Origin: Paenibacillus qinlingensis
Lineage (GTDB): Bacteria; Bacillota; Bacilli; Paenibacillales; NBRC-103111
Direction: 5' to 3'
DNA length: 64,000 nt
Assembly (NCBI RefSeq): GCF_013204845.1
Contig: NZ_JABMKY010000008.1
Span: 62,001-126,000 of the forward strand
Positions within the stretch are counted from its first letter, which is position 1. Every line of letters begins with the position of its first letter. Positions 16,658 through 25,264 of this stretch are shown here, piece by piece. A model generated the notes under the pieces. The model was given only the letters and a program-made list of their open reading frames with translations, was not told the origin of the DNA and ran no database searches. Both the position numbers and the translations under genes were made by a program.

Positions 16658-17530
16658 TTACCGATCCTTAAATGGTAAATAATTGTATTTCGTTAAATAT
16701 TGATCAATGCGTTCGATAACTTTCAGCACTTCCTGCTCTTCCGTCTTGTAATCGAACAGAACGAATGCGTGGGCCAGATGCGGATAAAGAACAAGCTCTG
16801 CTTCGTTGCCCGCCGCCGTATACGCTTCATAGAAGCGCACCGCTTCCTCGGGCACAACTGTTGAATCCAATAAGCCATGCAAGATAAGCATCGGTGGCTG
16901 GCCTTCTCGCACATGATGTAGCGGTGAAAGTTCCTTCGCGTGTTCGTGGCGCATCAACCAAGCGCGCACTTGATCACTTTCAGCCTGCCCAGTCTCAATC
17001 ATAGGTACAAATTTTTTCCAGATACCCGTAAAATCGATGATGCCATTGCAGTTGACGACGGCATTCGCCATAGCTGAATCAGAGGTGACTTCACCAGGAG
17101 CATCATAGTTGTCCATTGTGGCGAGACTTACCGCCAGATGGCCGCCGGCGGAGTCTCCGACAACCGCGATACGCTGTGGATCAATGCCGAGTTCGGCTGC
17201 ATGGCGGCGAATGTAACGCATTGCCGAGCGACAATCTTCGATGCACGTTTCGACGCCTCGTGCCTGCCACGGCTCTGCTTCTTGCCCATCACGCAGCATG
17301 AGCCGGTATTCAATGCTGAACGTCACTGCTCCACGTGCTGCAAACAGGCGGCAATGACGCAGCATCATTTCCGGTTGGCCACCTTGCCAGCCTCCGCCGT
17401 GAATCCAGACAACGCCTGACCTTGTGTCAGCCGCATCCCAACCTTCCGGACGACAGATGAGTAGCCTAAGTCGCCTGCCAGCCGCTACTTTATAGACAAC
17501 CGTTTCATATGGAATTCCCGTATCCGTGAT
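16658..17530 (-). CDS. Alpha/beta-hydrolase esterase (HSL/BD-FAE type) with no ordinary start codon
   Basis: The coding frame runs from about 17530 to the stop at 16658 (about 290 residues). It contains the oxyanion-hole motif HGGGW, the nucleophile elbow GDSAGG, a catalytic Asp in LLDSTV and His in HLAHAF, so all catalytic parts are present. The first in-frame ATG (17368) lies after HGGGW and would remove the oxyanion hole. In the open frame upstream there is no ATG, GTG or TTG. The codon at 17530-17528 is ATC, about 10 bases after AAAAGGAG. An ATC start, a mutated start or a sequence error are the options. It likely deacylates plant oligosaccharides in the cytoplasm. Confidence 0.75.
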   Translation of the reverse strand: MTDTGIPYETVVYKVAAGRRLRLLICRPEGWDAADTRSGVVWIHGGGWQGGQPEMMLRHCRLFAARGAVTFSIEYRLMLRDGQEAEPWQARGVETCIEDCRSAMRYIRRHAAELGIDPQRIAVVGDSAGGHLAVSLATMDNYDAPGEVTSDSAMANAVVNCNGIIDFTGIWKKFVPMIETGQAESDQVRAWLMRHEHAKELSPLHHVREGQPPMLILHGLLDSTVVPEEAVRFYEAYTAAGNEAELVLYPHLAHAFVLFDYKTEEQEVLKVIERIDQYLTKYNYLPFKDR

Positions 17531-17606
17531 GTTGGCTCATCTCCTTTTCATGTGAGGAACGTTGAAACCTTCAAACCCCTTACAGCAGACTGCGCAAGAT
17601 CATGTG

Positions 17607-20600
17607 TCACACTTTATCCTCTTCTTCTATATCATCTGGCTTCGGGTATGTAAGCACTGACTTGCTTTCGTTCGCCCAATGGTCAAACCCGTGGTAGCCG
17701 TATTCGTGGCTTCGCGTATAGCGGCGAAAATCTTCGTCCGGCCGAGGATCCCAGTCGGCAAGACCGCCAAGCGCCGTATCCCGAAGCGGCGATGCAGCCC
17801 CCTCGCCGTTGCCATTGCAGGCAGTGATGCAGTATTCGTAGACACAGTCTGGATCGACGTTCGTGTCTTCGTATACGGGTGACTCGCCTTCATAGACGAC
17901 GATAAAACGGCCCTCGTCGCGCTCCCGGCGATACAACCGGTAACCGGTCACCCCAAGCTGCCAACCCCATGTTAATCGATATCCGCTCCCAGTCCGTGTA
18001 ACCCGCAGCCCATCAGCTCGCTCCGGAGATTCTCCTGTCATGTAGACGGGATAATCTTCGCTCCAAGCTCCTTCCCTGTCTCGATTTATGGCCCTTATTC
18101 GAACATGACGCTTCGTGCCATTCGTCCCAGTAAGCCGCCAGCGCAATGGAAGCGCTGTGTCCTCTAGCTGGCTGGAGATGCCCGACGCCGTGACTGTCCA
18201 GTTTGCACCGCCGTCTTCACTGACAACGATCTCGTAACTTTCCGCTCCTTCGACCGGCTCCCAGATCAGATCGGCTGCGCCGGACGAAGCTCGATATCCT
18301 ATTATCTGCACAGTGCCTGGAATCGGCAGCCGATCCGTCCACTCCCACTGGCCTAACCCCGCTGGAAGTTGAAACGAGATGCCACTTTCGTCAGCAGAAA
18401 GCAGCTCCAGTGTTGTGCCATCGACATATATCCGATACGCCGCGCCGCGTAGAGATTCCGGAATCGTCAGCGTTAATACAGCTCCGCCCCGACTGGAATA
18501 CCGGCCGCTGAGTGCGGGACCATTTCGGATAAAGGAAAAGCCTGCAGACATCATTTCCTCTGCCTCTTCATCCTCCTTACCTACCGCGGCTACTTGTAAG
18601 ACAACACCTGCAGCGCCGATACGCGAGCCTATGAACAGTGCTGCTTCCACCTTGTCAGCACAGTAATGACGAACAAGGCCAGAATGACCCATAAATGAAA
18701 TGTCACCTTCGTTGTAAGCAATTGCAGCCTCGTCGCGGAAAATAAAATCACGCCGGTCGTTCAGTACCACCAACGCTCCATATGCAGTCGCCTGAGTGCT
18801 TAACAAGTAGCCGTAATCTCCTTTGCCGTGAGGGGAAACGAGTGTCAGGAAGTGGCCGTTCCCGTCGTAATATTTTCCCTTCGACTCGTCGTTAACATGG
18901 CGATAAGCGCCAGAGCCAACCTCGGCCGGAATACCAGGCACAGCGTCATAACCGGTTACGCCTGGTTTCAACTGGCAAATCGTCGGGAACGCATCCCGCT
19001 CATGAACAAACCAAGCGAACCGCCCTCTGACTCGCATGTCTCCGACTTGATCGTAAATGATCATATAATCGCTGCCGGACATCAGTACACTGCGCGAATG
19101 ATACGCCGGATTGGCGTACGGTCCTGCCAGCACGCGGGCAAACTGGGCAAAGCCGAGATCAAGCAGCGGCTCAGTAAGCTCCGAGCGCCCGACGCTGCGG
19201 AACTCGTGGCCATACAGCACGCCGAAATTACAGCAAGCCTGAACATCACCCATGTTGTCGTCTCCGACATCTTCCTTCCGATTAAAGCTGAGCCGTTTGC
19301 CATTTGCATAGTAGGTGATAACACCGCAGCCTCCTTGCCCAGCACGTCCCCAGCGGTAATTCGGCCCTTCGTCAATCTGCTGCAAGTGTACCGAAGCTTC
19401 CGCAGATTCTCCAACCGCCGCCCTCAGAACGAAGCCGTAACCGGTATATGCCGACGAATGGAGTGATGGCCGCGTACCCGTATTGGCGTCGTGTGGGGCA
19501 TCGTCTGCACCTCGCCATATATCCGTATTCGGCACGCGCTCCGCGTAAATCCGCGCATCAGCCGGACTTACATACATCAGATGTTCGGCCAGCAACGGCT
19601 CGATGGCGCGCAAGCCGTATCCGGCAGAGCGCAGTGTCAGCGGGGCTGCATAATCATCGACGTGCCCACCGGCATGCGCACCTTGGGAAGGTACATGACG
19701 GAAGCCTTCAACAGGAGCAGTCAGCGCATTGAGCAGCCACGACAGCCACTTGGCGTAATTCGGGTAAGCCATTGTATGCTCGCCCCATACCCGCTGAAGC
19801 GCGATAACCGGACTCAGCATCGCTTTTAAATTATATAGCGTGTAGCAGGCTAAGTTCTCGGTATGCCGCCCTCCTTTGGTCCCCCAGGAAGCCACGTCTG
19901 GCCGGACATGGTACTTTGCGTTCAGCGCCATTGCCCGCTCGAAATCTTCCTTCCACCGACGCGCGTCGGGGTGCGCAGGAAACAGCGCAGCCATGAGCGC
20001 AGGAACGCTTCTTACGTCCACGAGGAAATTCGGATGTCCAGCGAGCATATTCACCACCGGCATGAAGGATTCCTCATTATGCGTGTAAGCCATAAACGCC
20101 CAAGCGGCTTTCAATCGGTCAAACTGATCCGCCGTCATCGCCCGGGCTGCTAAATCGAACGTGGACGCCCAAGTATAAAATTCACGGGCTGCCACTGGAC
20201 TTAGATCACTAGGATTGTGAAAGCAAAACGATAGGCGGTCAACAATCGCTTCCATATCGCCTGGCGTCGGCTTGGCTGTACTGTAGCCGAACCAGGTATG
20301 CATCCGCTGCGGCAGCCGTTCCTCACGGAATAAGCGCGGATAGTCAGACTGCCGCTCTTCCCATGCGAGCGTCCAATCTTTCACTTTGTCGAGGGAAAGA
20401 AGTTCGTGCCATAGCCACAACTCGTCGATATAGGATCCGGTCGACACAGCAGCTTCCCGCTGCGACGGGTACAGCGCAATTGCCGTGCAGCGTCTTCCAT
20501 CAGCCAGAGGATACTCCCAGCGGAGTGTCCGGCGACGCTTCGACCAACGGAAACGGAGCGCCAGTGACTGCGGCGAGCCCCATAGGGCATACTCGCCGTC

Positions 20601-21425
20601 ATCCCAATAGCCGCCGTCTTTGACAAATACACCGGCTGTGACCGCTCCGTCCGTGAAAGATGCCCCTTTCGCTTGCTGCCAGCATACGGCGTTATCGTAA
20701 GGCTTCACCCGAAAAGGCAGATCACCATTTCCGTCCAAGTATTGGTCTATGGGCTCCGCACCACGCGGCTTTATATATCTGTGCGTAGGCGCAAACGAAC
20801 GCCACTCAATCAGAAGCATCGCGTTTTCACCAGCGGTACAACCCGACATTTGCTCGCGCAGTTCGATGTAGTCCATACCTTCGGCAATCGTTACAATGGC
20901 ACGGTACTCCCCATCACCCTCGAAGTGGCATATAAATTCGCATTCGGCAAACACCGGCCCCGCTGCCGTTACTGTCCCTTCCGCAGCAAGTAGCTTATGG
21001 CCGCCGCTGTTAATGCGGGCGACGCCCTCAGCTCCGAAGCCGTCCAGGCGAAACGTAAAGAGCTCGCCGTCCACAAGCGCTCCTTCCGCAAATCGTACAG
21101 TCAGTCGACCATTATCCGCTTGAACGCTCCCGTTCTCCCGGGCGACTGTCACCTGACCGTACTTCATTTCCGGCGTTGGCGCCCCTCCACAGCGCCATTC
21201 AAATCTTCGTTCAGCCCCAGTCGGAAGATCAGCAACCAGACATAACTGCATTGCGGTATCCGTCTGTCGCCACTGGAAGGGTACGGCATCCCCGTTAGTA
21301 TCTGATAGCCAAGCCATTTGTGTCGCCGCTTCCTCTTCCGGCAGGATGAAGCCTAGCAGCGTCGGCGGCCATGTGTATCCAGCCTTTCGCAGGTGATCTT
21401 TTATGATAATAGGTTTGCATTCCAT
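17607..21425 (-). CDS. Large polysaccharide-lyase-like enzyme with two C-terminal fibronectin III domains
   Basis: A 1272-residue protein. GGGAGGAAG precedes the ATG. The N-terminal third is beta-rich. The centre (about 370-640) is helical, with TWFGYSTAKPTPGD, NLACYTLYNLKAM and the HAGGHVDDY segment, and resembles the (alpha/alpha) toroid of heparinase II/III-type lyases. A beta-sandwich region follows (about 700-1010) with SGSDYMIIYDQVGD. Two fibronectin type III domains are at about 1035-1210. No signal peptide is visible, which is odd for a protein with FN3 domains. The gene is the last of the importer operon 25018-17607. The lyase assignment rests on overall layout only. Confidence 0.65.
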   Translation of the reverse strand: MECKPIIIKDHLRKAGYTWPPTLLGFILPEEEAATQMAWLSDTNGDAVPFQWRQTDTAMQLCLVADLPTGAERRFEWRCGGAPTPEMKYGQVTVARENGSVQADNGRLTVRFAEGALVDGELFTFRLDGFGAEGVARINSGGHKLLAAEGTVTAAGPVFAECEFICHFEGDGEYRAIVTIAEGMDYIELREQMSGCTAGENAMLLIEWRSFAPTHRYIKPRGAEPIDQYLDGNGDLPFRVKPYDNAVCWQQAKGASFTDGAVTAGVFVKDGGYWDDGEYALWGSPQSLALRFRWSKRRRTLRWEYPLADGRRCTAIALYPSQREAAVSTGSYIDELWLWHELLSLDKVKDWTLAWEERQSDYPRLFREERLPQRMHTWFGYSTAKPTPGDMEAIVDRLSFCFHNPSDLSPVAAREFYTWASTFDLAARAMTADQFDRLKAAWAFMAYTHNEESFMPVVNMLAGHPNFLVDVRSVPALMAALFPAHPDARRWKEDFERAMALNAKYHVRPDVASWGTKGGRHTENLACYTLYNLKAMLSPVIALQRVWGEHTMAYPNYAKWLSWLLNALTAPVEGFRHVPSQGAHAGGHVDDYAAPLTLRSAGYGLRAIEPLLAEHLMYVSPADARIYAERVPNTDIWRGADDAPHDANTGTRPSLHSSAYTGYGFVLRAAVGESAEASVHLQQIDEGPNYRWGRAGQGGCGVITYYANGKRLSFNRKEDVGDDNMGDVQACCNFGVLYGHEFRSVGRSELTEPLLDLGFAQFARVLAGPYANPAYHSRSVLMSGSDYMIIYDQVGDMRVRGRFAWFVHERDAFPTICQLKPGVTGYDAVPGIPAEVGSGAYRHVNDESKGKYYDGNGHFLTLVSPHGKGDYGYLLSTQATAYGALVVLNDRRDFIFRDEAAIAYNEGDISFMGHSGLVRHYCADKVEAALFIGSRIGAAGVVLQVAAVGKEDEEAEEMMSAGFSFIRNGPALSGRYSSRGGAVLTLTIPESLRGAAYRIYVDGTTLELLSADESGISFQLPAGLGQWEWTDRLPIPGTVQIIGYRASSGAADLIWEPVEGAESYEIVVSEDGGANWTVTASGISSQLEDTALPLRWRLTGTNGTKRHVRIRAINRDREGAWSEDYPVYMTGESPERADGLRVTRTGSGYRLTWGWQLGVTGYRLYRRERDEGRFIVVYEGESPVYEDTNVDPDCVYEYCITACNGNGEGAASPLRDTALGGLADWDPRPDEDFRRYTRSHEYGYHGFDHWANESKSVLTYPKPDDIEEEDKV

Positions 21426-21490
21426 CGCACTCTTCCTCCCTTTGGTGTCCAGCTAACACGCTTCTTACCGATATCAGCGGAACGCAAACG

Positions 21491-21515
21491 ACGGCGCACC
21501 GCTGCACGCCGCCGT
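21491..21515 (-). terminator. Weak hairpin between binding-protein and lyase genes
   Basis: ACGGCG/CGCCGT arms enclose a GC-rich loop just downstream of the binding-protein stop. The U-tract is short, so it may act as a leaky terminator or processing site rather than a full stop. Confidence 0.35.
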
Positions 21516-21527
21516 TATTGCTATTTC

Positions 21528-23093
21528 TTATTTGCTGCCTAGAACCGATTTATATAACTCATTCGCTTCCTTCTCCAACTGCGCGCCGCCCATGTCGTTC
21601 CACTGCTTGACGAAGTCGTCGAAATACGATAAAGGCTTGTCGCCCCTTATGATCTGGGCGTAGACGTCCAGCTTCAGCTTCGTCAAATCAGCCCAATATT
21701 TTCCTGATGATGGAAGTACATCGGATTTACCAAAGATGTCCCACACCGGCTTGTTATACTTGTTCAGCAGCTCAACACTCGATTTCCCAAGTGCTTTCTC
21801 GAAAATTACTGGAGCAGGACCGCCGGCAAACAGCGTGTCGAAGTTGTTCTTCAGCCCCTCAGTCGCAAGCTTGGCGACGTCATCGTAAGGAGGCAGGAAC
21901 TTGATGCCACTCTGCGGGTCGGAAGGCGTGTTGTAATCCCACTGTGTGCCTTTGACACCTACACCGGCATCCAGGAACACCTGCTCGTCATTACGCATCG
22001 CTTCCATAACTTCAAGCACTTTCTTGACTTTCTCCGGCTGCTGTTCCATCTGCTTGCCGAAGGCGAAGACACTGCCCGCCGTGCCCCATGCCCATCCGCC
22101 TTGCTTGCCTTGGGGGCCTTTCGGAAGTGGAGCCACTTGGAAATCTGCATCTGGCGCAATTTTTCTCATCGAGGAGAGCGCAGATTGGGGGTTGCTCGCG
22201 TCGAACGCAGCCATTGACGTACTGTGGGTATAGGCAACCTTGCCTTCAATCAGCTTCTTGTCCAAATCTTTGCCGGTAACGAATTCCGGATCGATGTAGC
22301 CCTTTGCGTACCAGTTCGCCAGCAAGGTCAGCGCTTCTTTCGCTTCTGAAACAACCGCACCATTGACCACCTTGCCGTCCTTCAACATCCACTGCGTCGG
22401 CATGACGCCGTAAGCGCCGAAAATGGACCAGAACTGAAAATAATAGGAGTTTCCATTGGTCGACATGCCGTAGACGCCGATTTGTTTCAGCTTGGCGAAA
22501 GCAGCCGTCATTTCGTCAATCGTTTCCGGAATCTTGTCTACCCCCGCCTTCTTCAGCAGGTCCATTCGCCAGCCTTGCTTCGCATTGAACTGACCCGTGT
22601 AGTACGTGGTTGGCAAGCCGTAATTTTTACCGTTAAGATTCGAATAGAACCAGCCCTGCTTCGCAAAGCTATCCAACACAGCTTTCGTTTTTGGCGCATA
22701 CTGCTCGATCGATTTCACCGGCATCTCGGCGATCAAGCCCTGGCTTGCATATTTGAACAATTGATTCGGATCGTAGATGAACATAACATCAGGCACGTCG
22801 CCCGAAGTAAGCAGAATTTGCTGCTTCTGCACATAGTCGGCCTGTGGAATTGAATAATAGTTGATTTTGACGTTGAATTTCTCCTGCAGCACCTGAATGG
22901 TTCGAGAATTGGGAGTCAAATCTGCCGAAGGCACCATCCATTTAATTTCTATCGGCTTGGTTGGTGCTGCTGTTCCCGCGCTCGGCGAAGCTGTGGATTC
23001 GTTTGTTCCCCCTCCATTCGAGCATGCCGTAAGCGTCAGCGAGCAGACTGCAACCAACGCCGCCCATCCTTTTACCCCTCTTTTTGCAAACAT
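21528..23093 (-). CDS. ABC importer extracellular solute-binding lipoprotein (family 1)
   Basis: A 521-residue LplA/YtcQ-size binding protein. The ATG at 23093 follows GGAGG by 7 bases; an upstream in-frame ATG at 23156 is not supported. The signal peptide ends in the lipobox LTAC at about residues 21-24, so it is a membrane-anchored lipoprotein. The mature part has the long two-lobed pattern typical of oligosaccharide binders (MPTQWMLKDGKVV is characteristic of the group). It is encoded after its two permeases and before the lyase-like enzyme. Confidence 0.93.
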   Translation of the reverse strand: MFAKRGVKGWAALVAVCSLTLTACSNGGGTNESTASPSAGTAAPTKPIEIKWMVPSADLTPNSRTIQVLQEKFNVKINYYSIPQADYVQKQQILLTSGDVPDVMFIYDPNQLFKYASQGLIAEMPVKSIEQYAPKTKAVLDSFAKQGWFYSNLNGKNYGLPTTYYTGQFNAKQGWRMDLLKKAGVDKIPETIDEMTAAFAKLKQIGVYGMSTNGNSYYFQFWSIFGAYGVMPTQWMLKDGKVVNGAVVSEAKEALTLLANWYAKGYIDPEFVTGKDLDKKLIEGKVAYTHSTSMAAFDASNPQSALSSMRKIAPDADFQVAPLPKGPQGKQGGWAWGTAGSVFAFGKQMEQQPEKVKKVLEVMEAMRNDEQVFLDAGVGVKGTQWDYNTPSDPQSGIKFLPPYDDVAKLATEGLKNNFDTLFAGGPAPVIFEKALGKSSVELLNKYNKPVWDIFGKSDVLPSSGKYWADLTKLKLDVYAQIIRGDKPLSYFDDFVKQWNDMGGAQLEKEANELYKSVLGSK

Positions 23094-23167
23094 CTCGTAA
23101 CCTCCTGTATAGATCTGGTTATGGTTATATATCGGCATGTCAGTTCCGTTGTGCAAGGCCTCTACGC

Positions 23168-24043
23168 CTATCCTTTCACCGAACCGAGCATGATGCCTTT
23201 GACGAAATACCGCTGGATGAACGGATACAGAAACAAAATCGGAAGTGTCACAGCCACGATTGTAGCCGCCTTGAGCGATTCCGGTGTATATTCCTCGCGA
23301 AGCCGATTAATGTCCTCGCCCGGTGTCAGAGACACCGTTGCATCAACCACGGTTCTGCGCAAGAATAGCTGCAGTACTTGCCATCGGTTGTCCTGGGTGT
23401 AAATCAGCGCATCGAACCAGTGGTTCCAGTGAGCGACGCCGACCCAGAGCGCCATGACGGCCATCACTGGCACCGACAGCGGCAGCACAATGCGCAGCAG
23501 TACCCGCATTTCCGATGCACCATCGATACGCGCTGACTCAATAATCTCAGCTGGGATCCCCTCGAAGAAATTGCGCATCACAATCATATTGAACGCCGAT
23601 ACCGCTCCGGGCAGTACAAGCGCCCACAGGGTATTGAGCAAGCCGAGATTTTTCACCAGCAAAAACATCGGAATCGTACCTCCACTAAAAAGCATGCTGA
23701 AGACGAACAACTTCATAATCAGCTTCCGATGCGGGAACGTGCGCCGGGACAACGGATACGCAATCATCGCTGTCATGGTCAGCGAAATCGCGATGCCGAC
23801 ACCTGTGCGAATCAGCGTGTTGACGTAAGCCGACACCAAGTCGGGATGCGCCAGCACCTTTTCGTACGACATCAGTGTCGGATGCAGCGGAAACCAGTAA
23901 AATTTCATCGCCATCGCATCTGCCGGTGTGCTGAACGAAAGCGTAATGATATAAAGCAGCGGATACAGCGTCGTCAATCCGAAAATCGTCAAGAAGAGGG
24001 CATTCAGCCCGTCAAACGTTCGCTCGCCCCAAGTTGTTTTCAC
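23168..24043 (-). CDS. Carbohydrate ABC permease (YtcP/LplC type)
   Basis: 291 residues with six predicted membrane segments. The EAA-type loop is EIIESARIDGASEMRVLLRIVLPLS. GTG at 24043 is preferred because GGGGTGGAG lies just upstream; another GTG three codons earlier overlaps that site. The C-terminus ends RYFVKGIMLGSVKG, typical of the family. It pairs with the permease encoded 18 bases upstream. No ATPase gene is present, as is usual for this group, which shares an MsmX-like ATPase. Confidence 0.92.
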   Translation of the reverse strand: MKTTWGERTFDGLNALFLTIFGLTTLYPLLYIITLSFSTPADAMAMKFYWFPLHPTLMSYEKVLAHPDLVSAYVNTLIRTGVGIAISLTMTAMIAYPLSRRTFPHRKLIMKLFVFSMLFSGGTIPMFLLVKNLGLLNTLWALVLPGAVSAFNMIVMRNFFEGIPAEIIESARIDGASEMRVLLRIVLPLSVPVMAVMALWVGVAHWNHWFDALIYTQDNRWQVLQLFLRRTVVDATVSLTPGEDINRLREEYTPESLKAATIVAVTLPILFLYPFIQRYFVKGIMLGSVKG

Positions 24044-24061
24044 ACTCTCCACCCCTTTCCG

Positions 24062-25018
24062 CTACCATAGTCCCCGCTCCTTGTCGTACAGCTTCACGAC
24101 CGCATTGGCGACAAGCACCAAGGTCAGTCCTACCGTCGAATTAAATAACCCCGCTGCAGTGCCAAGCTCGTAGTCCATCGTGAGTAGTCGACGCAGCACG
24201 TAAGTATCGAGGATTTCCCCAACACTCGAGGTAGGCGGCGTCATCAGGTTGTAAATTTGGTCAAAGCCAACAGACAAGAAATGACCGATTGATAGCAAGT
24301 ACATAATGATGACAGTCGGTGCGAGCGACGGCAGGCTAATATGCCAGATGCGCCGCCAGCGGCTTGCCCCGTCGGCAATAGCGGCCTCGTAGAGACTTGG
24401 ATCAATGGAAGCCAATACTGCAAAGTAGACAATCGACCCCCAACCTGCGGATTGCCAGATGTCCGTTAGTACAATGGTGCCGTAAAAATAGTCAGGCTCA
24501 AGCAGCCACAACTGCTCCGAAATGCCGAATAGGCTAAGCAGTTTGTTGAATCCGCCGTCACTGCCAAGAAACGGAAATAGAATACCGGCGAGTACAACCC
24601 ACGAGAAAAAATGCGGTAAATATGTCACCGTCTGAATTGTCCGCCTAAACCAGGTTAACCGAAGCTCATTTAGCAGCAAGGCAAGTACAATCGGCGCTGG
24701 AAACACAAACACCATTTTCAGAAAAGCAATCAGCACCGAATGACGCAATGCGTTCACAAAGCCGTTTCCCTTGAACAAGCGTTCGAAATTCTCCCAACCA
24801 GCCCAAGGGCTGCCAAGAATGCCCTCTGTAATCTGAAAGTGCTTAAACGCGATAACAATACCGTACAGCGGCACATAGCTGAATAATAGAAATAACGCCA
24901 GCCCGGGCAGCAGCATCGCAATCAATGCTCGGTGCTGCTTGTAAACGCGCCATTGCCCCTGCCATCTGCCTGCCTTTCCTGGACTGGCGGTCCCCGGAAT
25001 CGCGCGCCGAATTTCCAT
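24062..25018 (-). CDS. Carbohydrate ABC permease (LplB type)
   Basis: 318 residues from the ATG at 25018. Six membrane segments and the EAA loop (YEAAIADGASRWRRIWHISLPSL) are visible. AAAGGAGG sits 10 bases before 25018. A second ATG at 25042 has its own AAGGAGG 10 bases upstream, so two starts are possible, giving a protein with 8 more residues. It is the first gene of the importer operon. Confidence 0.9.
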   Translation of the reverse strand: MEIRRAIPGTASPGKAGRWQGQWRVYKQHRALIAMLLPGLALFLLFSYVPLYGIVIAFKHFQITEGILGSPWAGWENFERLFKGNGFVNALRHSVLIAFLKMVFVFPAPIVLALLLNELRLTWFRRTIQTVTYLPHFFSWVVLAGILFPFLGSDGGFNKLLSLFGISEQLWLLEPDYFYGTIVLTDIWQSAGWGSIVYFAVLASIDPSLYEAAIADGASRWRRIWHISLPSLAPTVIIMYLLSIGHFLSVGFDQIYNLMTPPTSSVGEILDTYVLRRLLTMDYELGTAAGLFNSTVGLTLVLVANAVVKLYDKERGLW

Positions 25019-25214
25019 TTTGTTCGATCCTCCTTTTTGCATGACGCTCGTTCCTCCTTCGTGCATGACCTGCGTTGTCTTATATCGGACAGCCCGCAAA
25101 TGCGGTTGCGGATAGTTACTCCGAAGCTCGCCGCATGGGGCCATCGTGTTGCCGATGACATCAGCTTACGGCTGCTTCCGATATCAACGCAATCGTCACA
25201 TTTTCGTGGCCCTG

Positions 25215-25257
25215 GAAAAAGAAAATGCGCCGCAGCCGTGGGGGCTGCGGCGCATTT
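25215..25257 (-). terminator. Strong intrinsic terminator of sensor-regulator gene
   Basis: AAATGCGCCGCAGCC (25222-25236) pairs with GGCTGCGGCGCATTT (25242-25256), a near-perfect 15-bp stem. On the minus strand it is followed by TTTTCTTTTT. It separates the AraC sensor gene from the importer operon, which therefore needs its own promoter at about 25020-25210. Confidence 0.9.
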
Positions 25258-25264
25258 CGCGCAA

